From: Guyanagaster necrorhizus
Taxonomy: Eukaryota; Basidiomycota; Agaricomycetes; Agaricales; Physalacriaceae
DNA: 64,000 bases
Reading direction: 5' to 3'
Assembly: GCF_019112545.1 (NCBI RefSeq)
Contig: NW_025064895.1
Location: forward strand, 488,049-552,048
Made by a program: the position numbers and the translations under genes. Below are positions 1-10,365 of the stretch, one piece after another; the stretch's first letter is position 1, and each line of letters begins with the position of its first letter. Below the pieces are notes generated by a model, which did not search any database, was not told the DNA's origin, and saw only the letters and a program-made list of their open reading frames with translations.

Positions 1-1
1 T

Positions 2-268
2 CCCGTCGTCTTCTACCTCTTCGCTACGGAGAAGATGATTAGGATGAACAGGCCGATTTTGGATGATGCGGAGGCGGAGGCTCAGTGGTCTTATGGGCAG
101 ACTTTGGCGCTGATCACGGCCCTGGTGACTGTGGTGTTCTTCCTCAGGGATGTGGGTAAGCTGGTGATCGAGTTGCAGCGAAATAGTGCGAAATTCCAGG
201 TTGTTATACGACCCAGTGATAAAGCGGACGATGACAGCATAGGTTTAAGGAGGTGCAGGACAGTTTAG
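2..268 (+). CDS. 3' end of a putative membrane-protein gene (partial)
   Basis: The reading frame is open from the first bases of the window to a stop at 266-268, giving about 88 residues that must be the C-terminal part of a larger gene. A hydrophobic stretch after the motif QWSYGQTLALITALVTVV resembles the last transmembrane helix of fungal multi-pass proteins of unknown function, in which a W-[ST]-x-GQ motif commonly precedes the final helix. The tail after it is polar and charged. I do not recognise a specific family. A short intron near the end (a candidate acceptor lies around position 200) could change the last residues. Confidence 0.5.
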   Translation, partial: PVVFYLFATEKMIRMNRPILDDAEAEAQWSYGQTLALITALVTVVFFLRDVGKLVIELQRNSAKFQVVIRPSDKADDDSIGLRRCRTV

Positions 269-718
269 CTTGACCGCATCTATTTGATTTCGTGGGTGAT
301 ATTTCCTACTGCCTTTAAAGTATACTGATTTTGTGCAGTAGACAGTCGATAGAAGGCTTACAAGTCCCTCTATCTCATTGGAAAGAATTCAATTTACCCC
401 TACATAGAGTTGACAATATCCTTGATGCAGCAGAGTTTAGGGGAATGACCCTGTGGTCGAATTTTTCAATAATTCTACCGCGATACCAGTCAGACGCGAT
501 TTAGTGAAGCAGGAATCGAATTAGAAGGGAGGCAGGGGTGGATGGACTGCTGGGGATGATGGTGGTAGCATTCTCGGATAGAAAGCCCTGTTACGAGGAA
601 GGTGCGTAACATCTGCGAAAGACGTCAGCTTTGGCCGGACGCCAAAGAATAACGAGTAGAAGTATTATAAAAAAAAACAGAAGCTCTAGTATGTCTCTTC
701 AACATCTATAACGTTAAT
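269..718. other. Intergenic region, no gene seen
   Basis: This stretch lies between the stop codon of the upstream partial gene and the stop codon of the minus-strand sirtuin, so it should hold the 3' ends of two convergent transcripts. I see no coding-like reading frame, RNA gene or repeat. An A-run sits near 668-677. Confidence 0.6.
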
Positions 719-2174
719 CTATCCCTCAGTGCGGTCATCGTCGTCCGCAGGTGGGGGGTTAACCACCCCGCTCTGCAGCATCTCCAGAATGACTTTATCG
801 TCCTGTACACGGCTGCCTCTGTATGAACGTTATTTAGCAGCCAAAACAAAACAAAACAAAAGATTCCATTCCACGTACAACAACGCCCTCACCACATCCG
901 GCATAACTACCCCACTGGCCACATCAACCTTCTCCACCCCCGGAACGCCATCGGCCCTCGTAGGGCCGACATTAACCACCAGAACCGGTTTGCGGAGCTC
1001 CACAGCGTGCTTGAGCAGGCGGAATGCGGAGTAGGTAGCTAGGGTCGTGCCTATGATCATCAGCCTGTCCGAGCGCTCGACGTCGAGGAACCTAATTAGT
1101 AGTAGTAGAGCATGGAAAAAAGAAAAAACACACGGGCACGTACGATCGGTCTTTGACCTCCTGTGATATGGATTCTCCGAAAAAGACAACCTCGGGTTTG
1201 TGTGTTGAGTTTCGCCGGTTTTGCAGGAGGCACGTGGGGCAGTCTGGGAGGGTGAAGGAGGTGTAGGAGGCTCCGAGGCTTTCAGCGTCGACCTAAGCGT
1301 GCTGGTTCGGGAGCGAGCACAAAAAAAAGGAGACATCGCACATCACCATCTGGGTTCGTCCGCGGTTTATTGCCTGTCCGTTCGACGTCGTCTAAAAACG
1401 CTTTCCATTGGGGGTTAGCGAGAGAAAGCATCTGCTGGAAGGTCGAGCGGTCGACTGGATGGCCATGTTTACAGCGTACGCGCTACTGGGGCGTCGGAAA
1501 GGGAAACTCAAGCAAAGGGGAGAAAGGATCCTGACGTGTAAAGTCCCGTGGAGCTCGAGGATAGCTTCTTGGGGGTTGATTAGGTGGGATAGGGAGAGGG
1601 CTTTGTGATGCAAGCCATCGACGTTCTGTTGAGGGGTACCGGTAACGAGCAAATGAATGAATTGAGAGGCACGGGTTTTGGCTCACCTGAGTGATTATAC
1701 GAGGGACGACGGAAGCGTGCTGGAGCGCGGCGAGAGCGTAATGGGTCGTGTTGGGAAGGGCGCTCACGACGGGCTGGTATCCTAGATAGGACCTCAACCA
1801 GTATCGCTGCCTGCCAGTGATGATCTATGTTAAATAATGCTATCATCCCTCGAACGCACCGCCGGGCCATACCTAAAAGTGAACCCTCTCTCGGTCTCAT
1901 CCACCAGCTCGTGATAAAGTATAGGCCTAAAAAGACATCTAGGCAAAAGGGCCCCCCAATGCGAGTCGTTTATAACGCACTGGTAATTAGGATTCATGTA
2001 CCGGCCATCATGCCCTCTATAAGCGCGTATACCAGAATCGACGCTGACGCCAGCACCGGTGATGAGGGCCACCGTTCCTGGAGCGAGGAACTCGACGACG
2101 CGCTGGATGGCCTCTGCCGGGGGTGTGGGGGTCGAAGTTGAATGGGTCGGGATGGTCGGGATGGATATACGCAT
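719..2174 (-). CDS. NAD-dependent protein deacylase, Sir2/sirtuin family (SIRT4-like)
   Basis: Sirtuins use NAD+ to remove acyl groups from lysines. My model has eight exons on the minus strand: 2174-1981, 1926-1873, 1810-1687, 1625-1536, 1482-1342, 1292-1144, 1091-879 and 818-719. Its seven GT-AG introns are 49-62 nt and phases match throughout, giving 354 aa. Landmarks are the NAD-binding GAGVSVDSGIR (about residues 40-50), YRG-DGRYMNPNY, TQNVDGLH (123-130), the catalytic His in ELHG (His150), a CPTC zinc pair (219-222), VVFFGES, and IIGTTL. The first zinc pair looks reduced to one Cys in CKHGH. Organisation resembles class II (SIRT4-like, usually mitochondrial) sirtuins. An upstream ATG at 2210 would add 12 residues, but the MRISIPT start is preferred because related fungal proteins begin this way. 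The last exon, after a GTACGT donor, is acidic and its boundaries are inferred. Confidence 0.88.
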
Positions 2175-2208
2175 ACGTGGCTGTGCAGATCGCTCGTCCC
2201 CAACACTC
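2175..2208. promoter_or_regulatory. 34-bp divergent start-to-start interval between sirtuin and MIC12
   Basis: Only 34 bp separate the preferred sirtuin ATG (2174, minus) from the MIC12 ATG (2209, plus). The alternative sirtuin ATG at 2210 overlaps the MIC12 ATG inside a CATG palindrome. Each gene's 5' untranslated region must therefore lie inside the other gene, or both leaders are nearly absent. I see no TATA box. Confidence 0.5.
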
Positions 2209-2707
2209 ATGTCGTTTCTCGTGGGACCCGTTTCCGGCGCTCTGGTCGCTGGTGGGGTAGGCTCTGTGTCTTTTCTGGATGGTTCAAAGTCGGGTTTTCT
2301 GATGCGTATTTATTATAGGTTTACTATGGGTTCTCCAATTTGATACAATCGAGGTGAGAGCCAACCTTTCTTTGTTTGTTGGGAAGCTTGTGCTGACTGT
2401 TCATACATGCATAGGACGGAACAGCATCGAAAAGAGTGCGTGTTTTTTGTTTTTTTTTCCATTTAGCTTGGCTGGAAGGAATGCTGATGCCGGGACTGCA
2501 AGCCTCCACCAACTCTGCGTGCGCCTCGTCGAGACGCCCAGCATCGTCATCGCACCGCCGTCTGCGGCCTCGCGAATCGCGGCTAGGCCGTTTTCGTCTT
2601 TCGTACACGAGAAATGGAACGGGGAAGTGGATGCGGCGTACCACTGGGTTAGGACTGCTGATAAGCGAGTGCAGGAGTGGGGTCGCAAGTTGTTGTATGG
2701 TGAATAA
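2209..2707 (+). CDS. MIC12: MICOS complex subunit Mic12 (Aim5 family)
   Basis: Mic12 is a small inner-membrane protein of the MICOS complex, which shapes mitochondrial crista junctions. I reconstruct four exons, 2209-2256, 2319-2353, 2415-2435 and 2503-2707, totalling 309 nt or 102 aa, the usual size in basidiomycetes. Family marks are the N-terminal membrane segment (VGPVSGALVAGGVYYGF), the R-T-E-Q-H-R segment, a proline-rich PPSAASR stretch, FSSFVHEKWNGEVD, and the C-terminal VQEWGRKLLYG. Exon 3 is only 21 nt. The third intron could end at an earlier AG (2466), but that intron would be 31 nt and would insert 12 residues absent from the family pattern. The acceptor at 2502, preceded by a CTGAT branch-like site, is preferred. 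It is divergent from the sirtuin and convergent with RRP42, with 22 bp between stop codons. Confidence 0.85.
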
Positions 2708-2729
2708 ACTAAGACACGAAAAGTAAATG

Positions 2730-3674
2730 CTAGTAACGCTGCTCGAACCGATCCCGGGCCTTTTGATTCCGCCTAACATCCTCCTCTGAGAGTTTTGCAT
2801 TCAACGCCTGCATGAGCTCGAGTGCGTATTTTTCGCCGTCCTGAAAAAACATATATATTATTACATGTCGGGAAATCATTGAGAACCCTACCGCCAGTAA
2901 AGCTTTTATCTGGGGGAGACTAAGGTCGCCAGAGCCAATTGTGCGCATTCCCTGGAGGATAGGGCCGGGGAAAGAGTACATGAGGAGCAGGCGGAGGGGT
3001 GTTGAAGCTTCTTCCTGGAGGATAGCGTCGAGGTAGTGCACAGATGATTCGATGTTGAGGGTGATAGAGACTGGCCAGGTGTCTCTCCCTCCGAGGACCT
3101 CGCCGTCGTCCCAGTAATCGGCCAGCTCGAAATCCGGGGGGGCAGTCTGCATGTCGAAGCCGCTGTCTTTACGCGCCTTGTACTCGACCCCGCGCGTCCT
3201 CGGAACCCTGGTATCCCACAGAGCGGCACGAGCGGCCATGAAGAGCGCATCGCAGACGTTGCCTGCATCTGCTAGGACGATGATATCGAGATGGAGGGCC
3301 CATGCTTTTTTCCCAGGCAGGATGGTGAGGTTGTCGGGACGGTGGCGGGAGAGGGTGCCGTTGAGGAGGGCGGTGAGATCTGCTTGGACGTCGTCGAGGG
3401 CGGCCGGGGAGAGGTGCGGGTAGGCGGCCGGCGAGCAGGTGACGGTGCATGTCAGTTGGGGGAGAGGGCCATCTTGGACTTGGAGCTTGGTGGCGGCGAG
3501 GATCTCGGTGCCGTCAGCGATGAGGAGGCGGGCGCTGCCGTTTGCGAGAGGGACGACGCCGGTTTCGAGTGCGATGGAGCGAAAGTCGAGGAGGGAGCGG
3601 CCGTCTTGTCGTCGTGGAGGCGCGGAGAGGAGGCCGGTTTGGATGTATGATTTTTCGGCTTTTGATATGGACAT
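2730..3674 (-). CDS. RRP42: Exosome complex component RRP42 (RNase PH-like)
   Basis: The product matches Rrp42/EXOSC7, one of six catalytically inert RNase PH-like ring subunits of the eukaryotic RNA exosome, which processes and degrades RNA in nucleus and cytoplasm. It opens with SKAEKSYIQTGL and a DGRSLLDFR motif typical of the family's N-terminus, followed by a GSARLLIADGTEILAATK strand-turn-strand, an LHLDIIVLADAGN core, and a DAILQEEAS segment near the C-terminal PH lobe. The reading frame is continuous from 3674 to 2730. However, 2841-2891 (51 nt, GTAGGG...TTTCAG) is almost certainly an intron whose length is a multiple of three. Removing it gives 297 aa, close to the family's roughly 290, and joins LLA to DGEKYALEL as expected. 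The start ATG lies 44 bp from the divergent PAN6 ATG. Confidence 0.9.
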   Translation of the reverse strand: MSISKAEKSYIQTGLLSAPPRRQDGRSLLDFRSIALETGVVPLANGSARLLIADGTEILAATKLQVQDGPLPQLTCTVTCSPAAYPHLSPAALDDVQADLTALLNGTLSRHRPDNLTILPGKKAWALHLDIIVLADAGNVCDALFMAARAALWDTRVPRTRGVEYKARKDSGFDMQTAPPDFELADYWDDGEVLGGRDTWPVSITLNIESSVHYLDAILQEEASTPLRLLLMYSFPGPILQGMRTIGSGDLSLPQIKALLAVGFSMISRHVIIYMFFQDGEKYALELMQALNAKLSEEDVRRNQKARDRFEQRY

Positions 3675-3718
3675 GGCAGAGTCCTAATCGGGTAGATCGC
3701 CTCCCCATCGCACGACGT
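3675..3718. promoter_or_regulatory. 44-bp bidirectional interval between RRP42 and PAN6
   Basis: This is the whole interval between the divergent start codons of RRP42 and PAN6. It probably carries shared core-promoter or leader sequence. No TATA or other motif stands out. Confidence 0.45.
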
Positions 3719-4759
3719 ATGCTTCGTAATTTGCGAAATATGACTCAGTCCACGTTCACCACTGTCGCTTCCTACAGACAGTGGCGCCAGGCTGCGCGCG
3801 ATGCCCGTAAAACCGTCGGGTACGTCGCGACAATGGGCGCTCTTCATGACGGGCATCTCAGCTTGGGTGCGTTGTAATCCACTCGTTATTGCCTAGCTAA
3901 TTCAATGCAGTTCGACGGTCATTACGAGAAAACGACCTTACTGTACTCTCCATCTTTGTGAATCCTGCCCAATTCGCGCCCCACGAGGACCTGAAGACGT
4001 ACCCCAAGACGCTAGAGAATGATCTAAAGCTCTTGTCAGCACAGAGCTTCCAAGACCGGACGGTGTCTGCCGTCTTTGCGCCCACAGTAAAGGAGATGTA
4101 CCCATCTGGGATCACGCAGGACCCCGCCGCTCAAAAAGGGACGTTTGTCGAGGTGAAAGGATTCAGCTACGAGATGGAGGGAAAGAGCAGACCAACCTTC
4201 TTTCGTGGAGTATCGACGGTCGTGACAAAACTGTTCAATGTCATAGAGGTATTACCTACATTCTGCTCTAAACTACTCTAACTCTCCACAGCCAACTCAA
4301 ACGTACTTTGGGCAAAAGGATATCCAGCAAGCCCTCCTTCTGCGGCGGATGTGCCGGGATCTCCTCCTCTCCCATCCTGTGCCAGAGAATCTACACATTG
4401 TACCGACGCGCCGGGACAATACTGATGGCCTCGCGCTATCCTCGCGTAACACTTATTTATCGGCTGAAGCCCGACTGGTAGCTCCAAAGCTATACGAGGC
4501 TCTTCAGGCGGGAGAGGCGGCGTGGAACGAGGGGTTGACCAAGGCGCAGAGTGTTGCCAAGGCTGTGAAAGTGATACAAGACACGGCGGGCGTCCGACTT
4601 GATTACATAGAGATGAACGATCCGGAAACGTTTGAGGCGCTGGAAGATGAATCGAGGGCAAGGGGGGACGCAGTGATTCTGAGTGGTGCAGCGTGGGTGA
4701 ATACGACGCGGTTGATAGATAATATTATCCTAGGAAACGCGAATACAATCTGGGGTTAG
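3719..4759 (+). CDS. PAN6: Pantoate--beta-alanine ligase (pantothenate synthetase)
   Basis: This enzyme joins pantoate and beta-alanine using ATP, the last step of pantothenate (vitamin B5) synthesis, upstream of coenzyme A. Exons are 3719-3866, 3911-4248 and 4292-4759, with introns of 44 and 43 nt and matching phases, giving 317 aa. Hallmarks are the HIGH-type nucleotide-binding motif TMGALHDGH (residues about 38-46), SIFVNPAQFAPHEDL, the YFGQKD loop near 167-172, and DGLALSSRN (about 207-215), which carries the KMSKS-equivalent region. The chosen start gives MLRNLRN before MTQS. A second ATG at 3740 would remove seven basic or hydrophobic residues that could belong to a weak mitochondrial targeting peptide. 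The gene is divergent from RRP42 and sits 88 bp before PEX7. Confidence 0.93.
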
Positions 4760-4847
4760 ATTCCCGGTTACGTGCTTAATAGCCGGACAAATCATGCTCT
4801 TCCTTCCGCCACCACATTGATATTCTTGCCAGCCGCTCCTCCCCGCC

Positions 4848-5995
4848 ATGCTTGGGCCCAAACTCCCGCCAGCCGTCCTCCAAACACCCGGATATGCCCA
4901 CTACTCTCTTGCATGGTCGCCCTTTCACAAGAACCGCATCGCACTCGCCTCTTCTGCAAATTTTGGCTTGGTCGGAAACGGCCGCCTTCATATCGTATCC
5001 AACGCCCCAGATTTACATGTAGACAAATTGTAAGCAATATCCTGGAGATATGCGTTTCGTTACTGACGATACCAGCTTTGAGACGCAGGACGGGCTGTAT
5101 GACGTAGCGTGGTCCGAGGTACACGAGAACCAGGTCGTCACAGCGTCAGGCGACGGCTCGATACGACTCTGGGACATTATGCTCAACGTATGTTTTCCCT
5201 TTTAACAATCGTCTCCCCCCCTAAAGCTTTTCCCAGAATTTTGCCATCGCATCATGGCAAGAACACACCCGCGAAGTGTTCTCCCTCGACTGGTCCAACA
5301 TCAACAAAGACACCTTTGCCTCCTCTTCATGGGACGGCTCCGTCAAACTCTGGATCCCGGACCGGCCCCGCTCCCTCTCGACCCTCCAGGCACACCACGC
5401 ATGCGTCTACCAGGCCCTCTTCTCCCCGCACCAGCCCTCCATCCTCGCAACCTGCTCCACCGACGGCACACTCAAGATATTCGACCTCCGCTCCCCCGCC
5501 TACGCCCCTAGCTCCAACACCTTCTCTACCCCGCTCTCTGCCGCCGCCCTCACCGTGCCCGTCTCGGGCAGCGAGGTCCTCTCGCTCGACTGGAACAAGT
5601 ACCGTCCCTTCATCTTGGCCACGGGAGGGGTCGACAAGGCCGTCAAGGTGTGGGACTGCCGGATGGTCAAGATGGGCGGCGACGGGGGCGTGGGCGGGGT
5701 GTGCGAGGCGCACCTCCCTGGTCATGAGTATGCCGTGCGCAAGGTCCAGTGGAGCCCGCATAGTCCCGACGTCTTAGCCAGTGCGAGTTATGATATGACA
5801 TGTAGAGTGTGAGTCCCCCCCTCCCCAATTTTGGTGCGAGTCCTTCTGACTGCGACTAGTTGGAACAAGGGTAGGCTCGTGTATATACACGACCCGCATA
5901 CCGAGTTTGTTGTTGGCTGTGGATGGTCCTTGTATGATCAGGGCCTTCTCGCTACTTGTGCCTGGGATAGCAGGCTTAATGTTTTCCGTGTGTAG
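4848..5995 (+). CDS. PEX7: Peroxisomal targeting signal 2 receptor Pex7 (WD40 protein)
   Basis: Pex7 binds the N-terminal PTS2 signal of peroxisomal matrix proteins in the cytosol and delivers them to the import machinery with a Pex20/Pex21-type co-receptor. Exons are 4848-5029, 5076-5187, 5237-5808 and 5860-5995 (introns 46, 49 and 51 nt), giving 333 aa, near the usual family length. WD40 blades are visible as [14 protein letters not shown]...[15 protein letters not shown]...[33 protein letters not shown]...[18 protein letters not shown]...[10 protein letters not shown], and CGWS...[12 protein letters not shown]. The opening [14 protein letters not shown] is typical of fungal Pex7. A low-complexity loop follows the fifth blade. 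It is the last host gene before the transposon region. Confidence 0.93.
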
Positions 5996-7216
5996 GGCAA
6001 TTCATCACATAAAGAGTCATTATACATCTTGAATATCGTTACGCACTCCTGGGAGGACTCCCCACTTCCAAGTTCCAGTGGTAGCTTGCGAACGCTCCTC
6101 GAAAATGTTGTAGTTACCAGCTGTAATCTAGCCAGCCATCATTTCGTGCATAGGGGCTATTTCATAATTCGGACGCGCCAAAGCGACCACTGCTGATGAT
6201 GATTTCAGTTCTGAGATGATGAAAATTGATGGATTTCGATAGATAATCGCATTATTTATGTGAACAATCTTGAGAGCATGATTCATTCCATTTGCATTGA
6301 GCATGTAGATAGACAACATGGAGGAGGGGCAGACTGGGCCTGCAATAGCAGCTCATGTACTAGGGAATAAGATGGATAGACATAGTAAACAGATTAGCAT
6401 CCATGGGTGAACATTTGAGATATCATACATGCTAACCAATGCAAGATTTTAAACAAGTAGTATACACAACAGAGACAGCATCAGGAATGAAATAAAGAAA
6501 GAGTGAATCTGGCATCACAGGTCCTGTAGCATGAATGAGATTGGCATAATTATTATATTCATTTTAGAGAGCCAGAGGTGTATAGGAAATAAACATTGTC
6601 ATAGAAGTCCAAAAGTGTCAATCAGTCCTTTTGAGTCTGACAGCACAGTGAGGATGAGGGTGGGTTGACCTCTAAAGATGCAACAGGATCTGCATCATTG
6701 ACATTGAGGTAGACATCCAACAAGGTGCCCTGCACTCTGTCATCAATCTGCTGTTTTGCAGTTGATTCAGTGCATATGGGATAAGATGGAGGAGCAATTA
6801 ATCAGATGATAGACACATCAGCTTGGGAAAGTTGTTTGTTGACTTGATTGATTTGGTTGTCAAGCTCATTCAGCTCTGCTTGGATAGCATCCTCTTCTTC
6901 AGTGTTCATGTCATGATTTTTACCCCTAATTGTGACCTTTAGCCCCTATTTGTGACATACTGATGCTTACAAGAGCCTGACACATCCTGACAAATTCTGA
7001 CTCCTCTGCTGCTTGATTGAGGAGTGGGATATAACTGGCTATAATGAGGGCCTTAGAGACTGCCCTCAAATCAATTGCAATATGTGAATGGCTATTATGT
7101 GCTTTTGATTGGTGAGAGGTGAGAGTGGTGGTGGTTCAAGAAGAATGAACAGGTTGCAGGAAAGATGGTTAGAGGAGGGGATGATGAGTGAATAAATATG
7201 CTAATTGCAGCTGTGC
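5996..7216. other. Transition from gene island to transposon DNA; no gene recognised
   Basis: After the PEX7 stop, CpG dinucleotides remain to about 6250, for example in CGGACGCGCC near 6172. They then disappear essentially completely. From about 6300 to 7216 the sequence is AT-richer with TG/CA excess and no coding-like frame. It is probably the 3' non-coding or terminal-repeat part of the DIRS-like element whose recombinase ends at 7217. I could not identify its terminal repeats. Confidence 0.5.
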
Positions 7217-10200
7217 TCATAGGACAGGGTGTTCCTGAATGCAAGTGGTCCATGTTTTAGAAGACCAATGTCCAAGAGCTTGTATGATGGATTCTGAGAG
7301 TCCAAGTGATGTATAAAATGTAGCTTCTCTAGCTCTAGTGGAGTGACCACCAAAGTCTCTGCCTAGAATTGCAAAAAACTTGTTGAACCAATTTCATGAT
7401 AGGATATCACCATTTTTATGAATGAAGAGTGGAGCATATAAGCCATGAAAAAGATCTTGATGTTTTATATATTGTGATAGGAGTGTAACTGAGTCTGTGA
7501 GCTCCTGTCATGTGAGTAGAATGTTGGTACTATGGTAGATAGGGTCAGATTTGTTGTAAAGAAGATGATATTGTATATTGTTCTTTTGGAGGATAAAGAA
7601 AGAAAGTTTGATTATTTTATGAAAGTCCTGAAGTTATTTGTCATTTTTCCAAATGGGCTTATCTGACCAGTGGCAGCCATAAAAGAAGCAAGCAAGGATG
7701 ATGATGAATAGAAGGTCATTGTAAGAATCTAAGATGTTAGCAAGAAGACAAAAGGTGATCAAATGGAATAATTAAAGGGGTAGTTTTTGAGATGTGGGAT
7801 CACCTCTCATCTTCCTTGAGCCATAGATAGTAGCTTATACTATAGAGTGTTTTTGACTGGCATCAAAGTCAGGATAGAGATCTTTTAGAAAGTGATAGAC
7901 TCCAGTTAAGTATTTTGGGCCAGATGAGATAAACTGGAATGCATAGATGATGTACCTGTTGAGAGTAAGTGGTGTTGGTTTGAGAGACAATACATGACTA
8001 ATGCAAAATCATATGTAGTCATGTGCTTCTGTTCTGTAACTCTTTGCTGCTCCAAGCTTAATCACATGAGCTTGGAGAAAAAGAACATGTTTATCAAGAA
8101 GAGAAAGAGAGAAAGCTGGACAAGCAATGTGAGAGACATGCTTGCTCAGCACAGTTAGAAGGATTGTCTCCATCATACTGACAGTAGGTCTCTTGGTGGA
8201 GTAAAAGTGTGGAAGTAGTCAGCAGGAAATTTATGATGATATTTATTCAAAAGAAGTTGAGAAAGCATATCTGCCCAAATATTATCTTTTCCATTAATAT
8301 GTCAAACATGAACATCAATTTCTGATCTGAGTATCAGGCTTGCTGCTCCAAGTAAGGGTTCATTGTGAAGAGATTCTGATACCAATAGAGAATCAAATGC
8401 AGTGACAGAATTGAGGCTATTGGTGAAAAGTAAAAGGTGACAAGGGGGTTTGAGTAGAGATACTGCATAATGGATGGCTGAAAGAATAGCAACAAGTTCA
8501 AAAAAGATGTTGACCATATTTTTAGATGAAGGTGAATAGAGCTGATATATAAAACTATTTTCTGCAAAAATGAATGATAATGTGTTTTTTAAGCTGGCAT
8601 TTGTTCAGAATATCATGTCAGCTTCTGAGCCAGTCCAGAGAGCTGAGTTGACAAAATGAACACCTATAGAATCTGGCAGGATAGATGAAAACCAGGAGAG
8701 ATCCTCTTTAACAGCAGCATTAATAAAGATCTTTGTGAAAGAGTGAGTCTTTCCAGCCATCTTTCTATACAAAGAAGTAAGAGCAGGATAGCCTCATAGT
8801 AGAAAATTCAGTATCCAGTTCAGATAGCCACCTAAATGCTGCCATTTCTATAGAATAGATGCTCTTCTGGATGTTGAAAGAAATGAGTTGATCTTGGATT
8901 CAGCATTGATAATAGACTGCTGTGTAAGGAAGATACTTCTCTGGTTGGCATTGATCCAGAAACTGATAATTTTGAGAGTCTGACTATGCATCTGTTTTAG
9001 ATCATCAAAAGGACAGGAGATATATTCCTAAAATATCAAAAGTTGTACTTGCTATGCTGATTGCCACTGACCTCAATAGAAAACTTGGTGATTGGTGAAA
9101 TCCCAGCTGAAGAAGTCATCCATATAAATATAGAGGTCAGTGATGTTGAGATAATAGATCTCAATCCAGCATAACAAGGCTGAGATCAAGCATCAAATTC
9201 TGAGTGAAGCTCAGCTTCCAAAGATGAGTTGCCTAATGATGTGATATCAGTTGTCAACAAGGACCACTTGATGAATTTGCTATAGAGAATATGCTGGTAA
9301 ATTCAAAAAAGCCTTGGCAACATTGCTTTTATACAGGGTGAAATCAGCATTAGGATGTTGTATTTTAGCATTGCAAAAAGTCTTATTAAATAAATGCATA
9401 TTATCATATTTGACCTTTGCCTCACTAGCCAGGATTTCTGCATTTAAACTAGAGAAAGTATGATCTATTATGATACAGGGTTTTCCATTCTGTCAGGCCA
9501 TGAATATAGATGATACTTTTATACCTGGTAGGAGTGTAAACTCATCCAGTAGAGATGGTAACCAATGATCAGCTGTGACTTTGCAATCATGAAATGCTTG
9601 TATTTTGTTGATATCTCAAGGATCTGTGGCATAATTCTCAGTCTTGTTATAGAGAGAGTCTTCTCATTCACCAAGGTCAAGAGGCTAGAATCTGTTCTGA
9701 AGACCACAAATGACTGAGGAGATAAAGGGTTCATTTAGATAAAACTGAAGGATATTCTCCAAGTGATTGACATTAAATAGTGTGTCAACTACAATAAAAT
9801 CCTTTAAAGCATATAGCATAGCCTGCAAGAATAGATCATTGAGTAGATATGAAGGAGGAGAGAATAGAGGATCAGCCAACTTAGTAGATTAAGCAGTGAG
9901 AGATGTAGATATAGATGATGTAGAAGTATTTGACCAGATATAGCCACACTTAAAGTATGGGCCAATATTCTAGACCTTGCATTTGTGTTTTTGAGGCTTT
10001 AAAGATTTAAGCCCTGCTGCTGCTGCTACTACTATCTTTGCTGTTACCTCTTTTAAATCTCAGTCTCCTTTTTGATTGAGAGAGGTTGGCACATTCAGCA
10101 GTGTCTCTAGCTCAGTGTCCTGAGCTACATTTGCTACAGATACTATGCCTATGGTGATTAGTACATGGATCTTGGCAGAAACCCAGATTCCAGTTTTCAC

Positions 10201-10365
10201 ATAGAACTGTTGACCTTTTTGCAGCAGAAAGTGAAGCAGATAAAAATCATTTTCCATCTAAAGAAGTCATAGAAGAGTGAAAGACCTGGGTAAGAATAGA
10301 AATTTGTAGTTCACTCTAGATGTCCATGTGAAAAGAGAACTTAGCATATCACAGCTGAACTTCTT
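7217..10365 (-). pseudogene. Degenerate DIRS-like (tyrosine-recombinase) retrotransposon
   Basis: Read on the minus strand, coding remnants occur in the order Cys-rich gag-like finger (about 10,060-10,365, with repeated Cys around NWNLGFCQDPC), reverse transcriptase (about 9,480-9,000, YMDDFF at 9126-9109), RNase H-like segment (about 8,520-8,250), and tyrosine recombinase (about 8,100-7,217). The recombinase shows FGGHSTRAREA (the H-x-x-R box, His codon at 7345-7343) and LGHWSS, ending in IQEHP. RT plus RNase H plus tyrosine recombinase in place of a DDE integrase is diagnostic of the DIRS order. Many stops, mostly TGA and TAG, interrupt the frames, and the region lacks CpG. The position where the catalytic Tyr is expected carries TGC (Cys, 7243-7241). 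Element ends and terminal repeats were not resolved. Confidence 0.75.

Noticed and set aside
729..1797. Several open frames of 60-170 codons on both strands
   Set aside because: They are out-of-frame shadows or read through introns of the sirtuin gene, whose eight-exon model explains the region with consistent splice phases.
2436..2466. A 31-nt MIC12 intron ending at TTTAG
   Set aside because: It is unusually short and adds residues absent from the family. The acceptor at 2502 gives a 67-nt intron and a normal Mic12 protein.
3151..3856. Long open frames antisense or out of frame to RRP42
   Set aside because: The GC-rich coding sequence of RRP42 leaves other frames open. None shows family motifs.
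5109..5777. A 222-codon frame rich in Ser, Pro and Arg, and an antisense 144-codon frame
   Set aside because: Both overlap PEX7 exon 3 in other frames and have low-complexity composition typical of shadow frames.
6128..6319. A 63-codon minus-strand frame after PEX7
   Set aside because: It spans the change in base composition, has no recognisable motif, and is expected by chance at this length.
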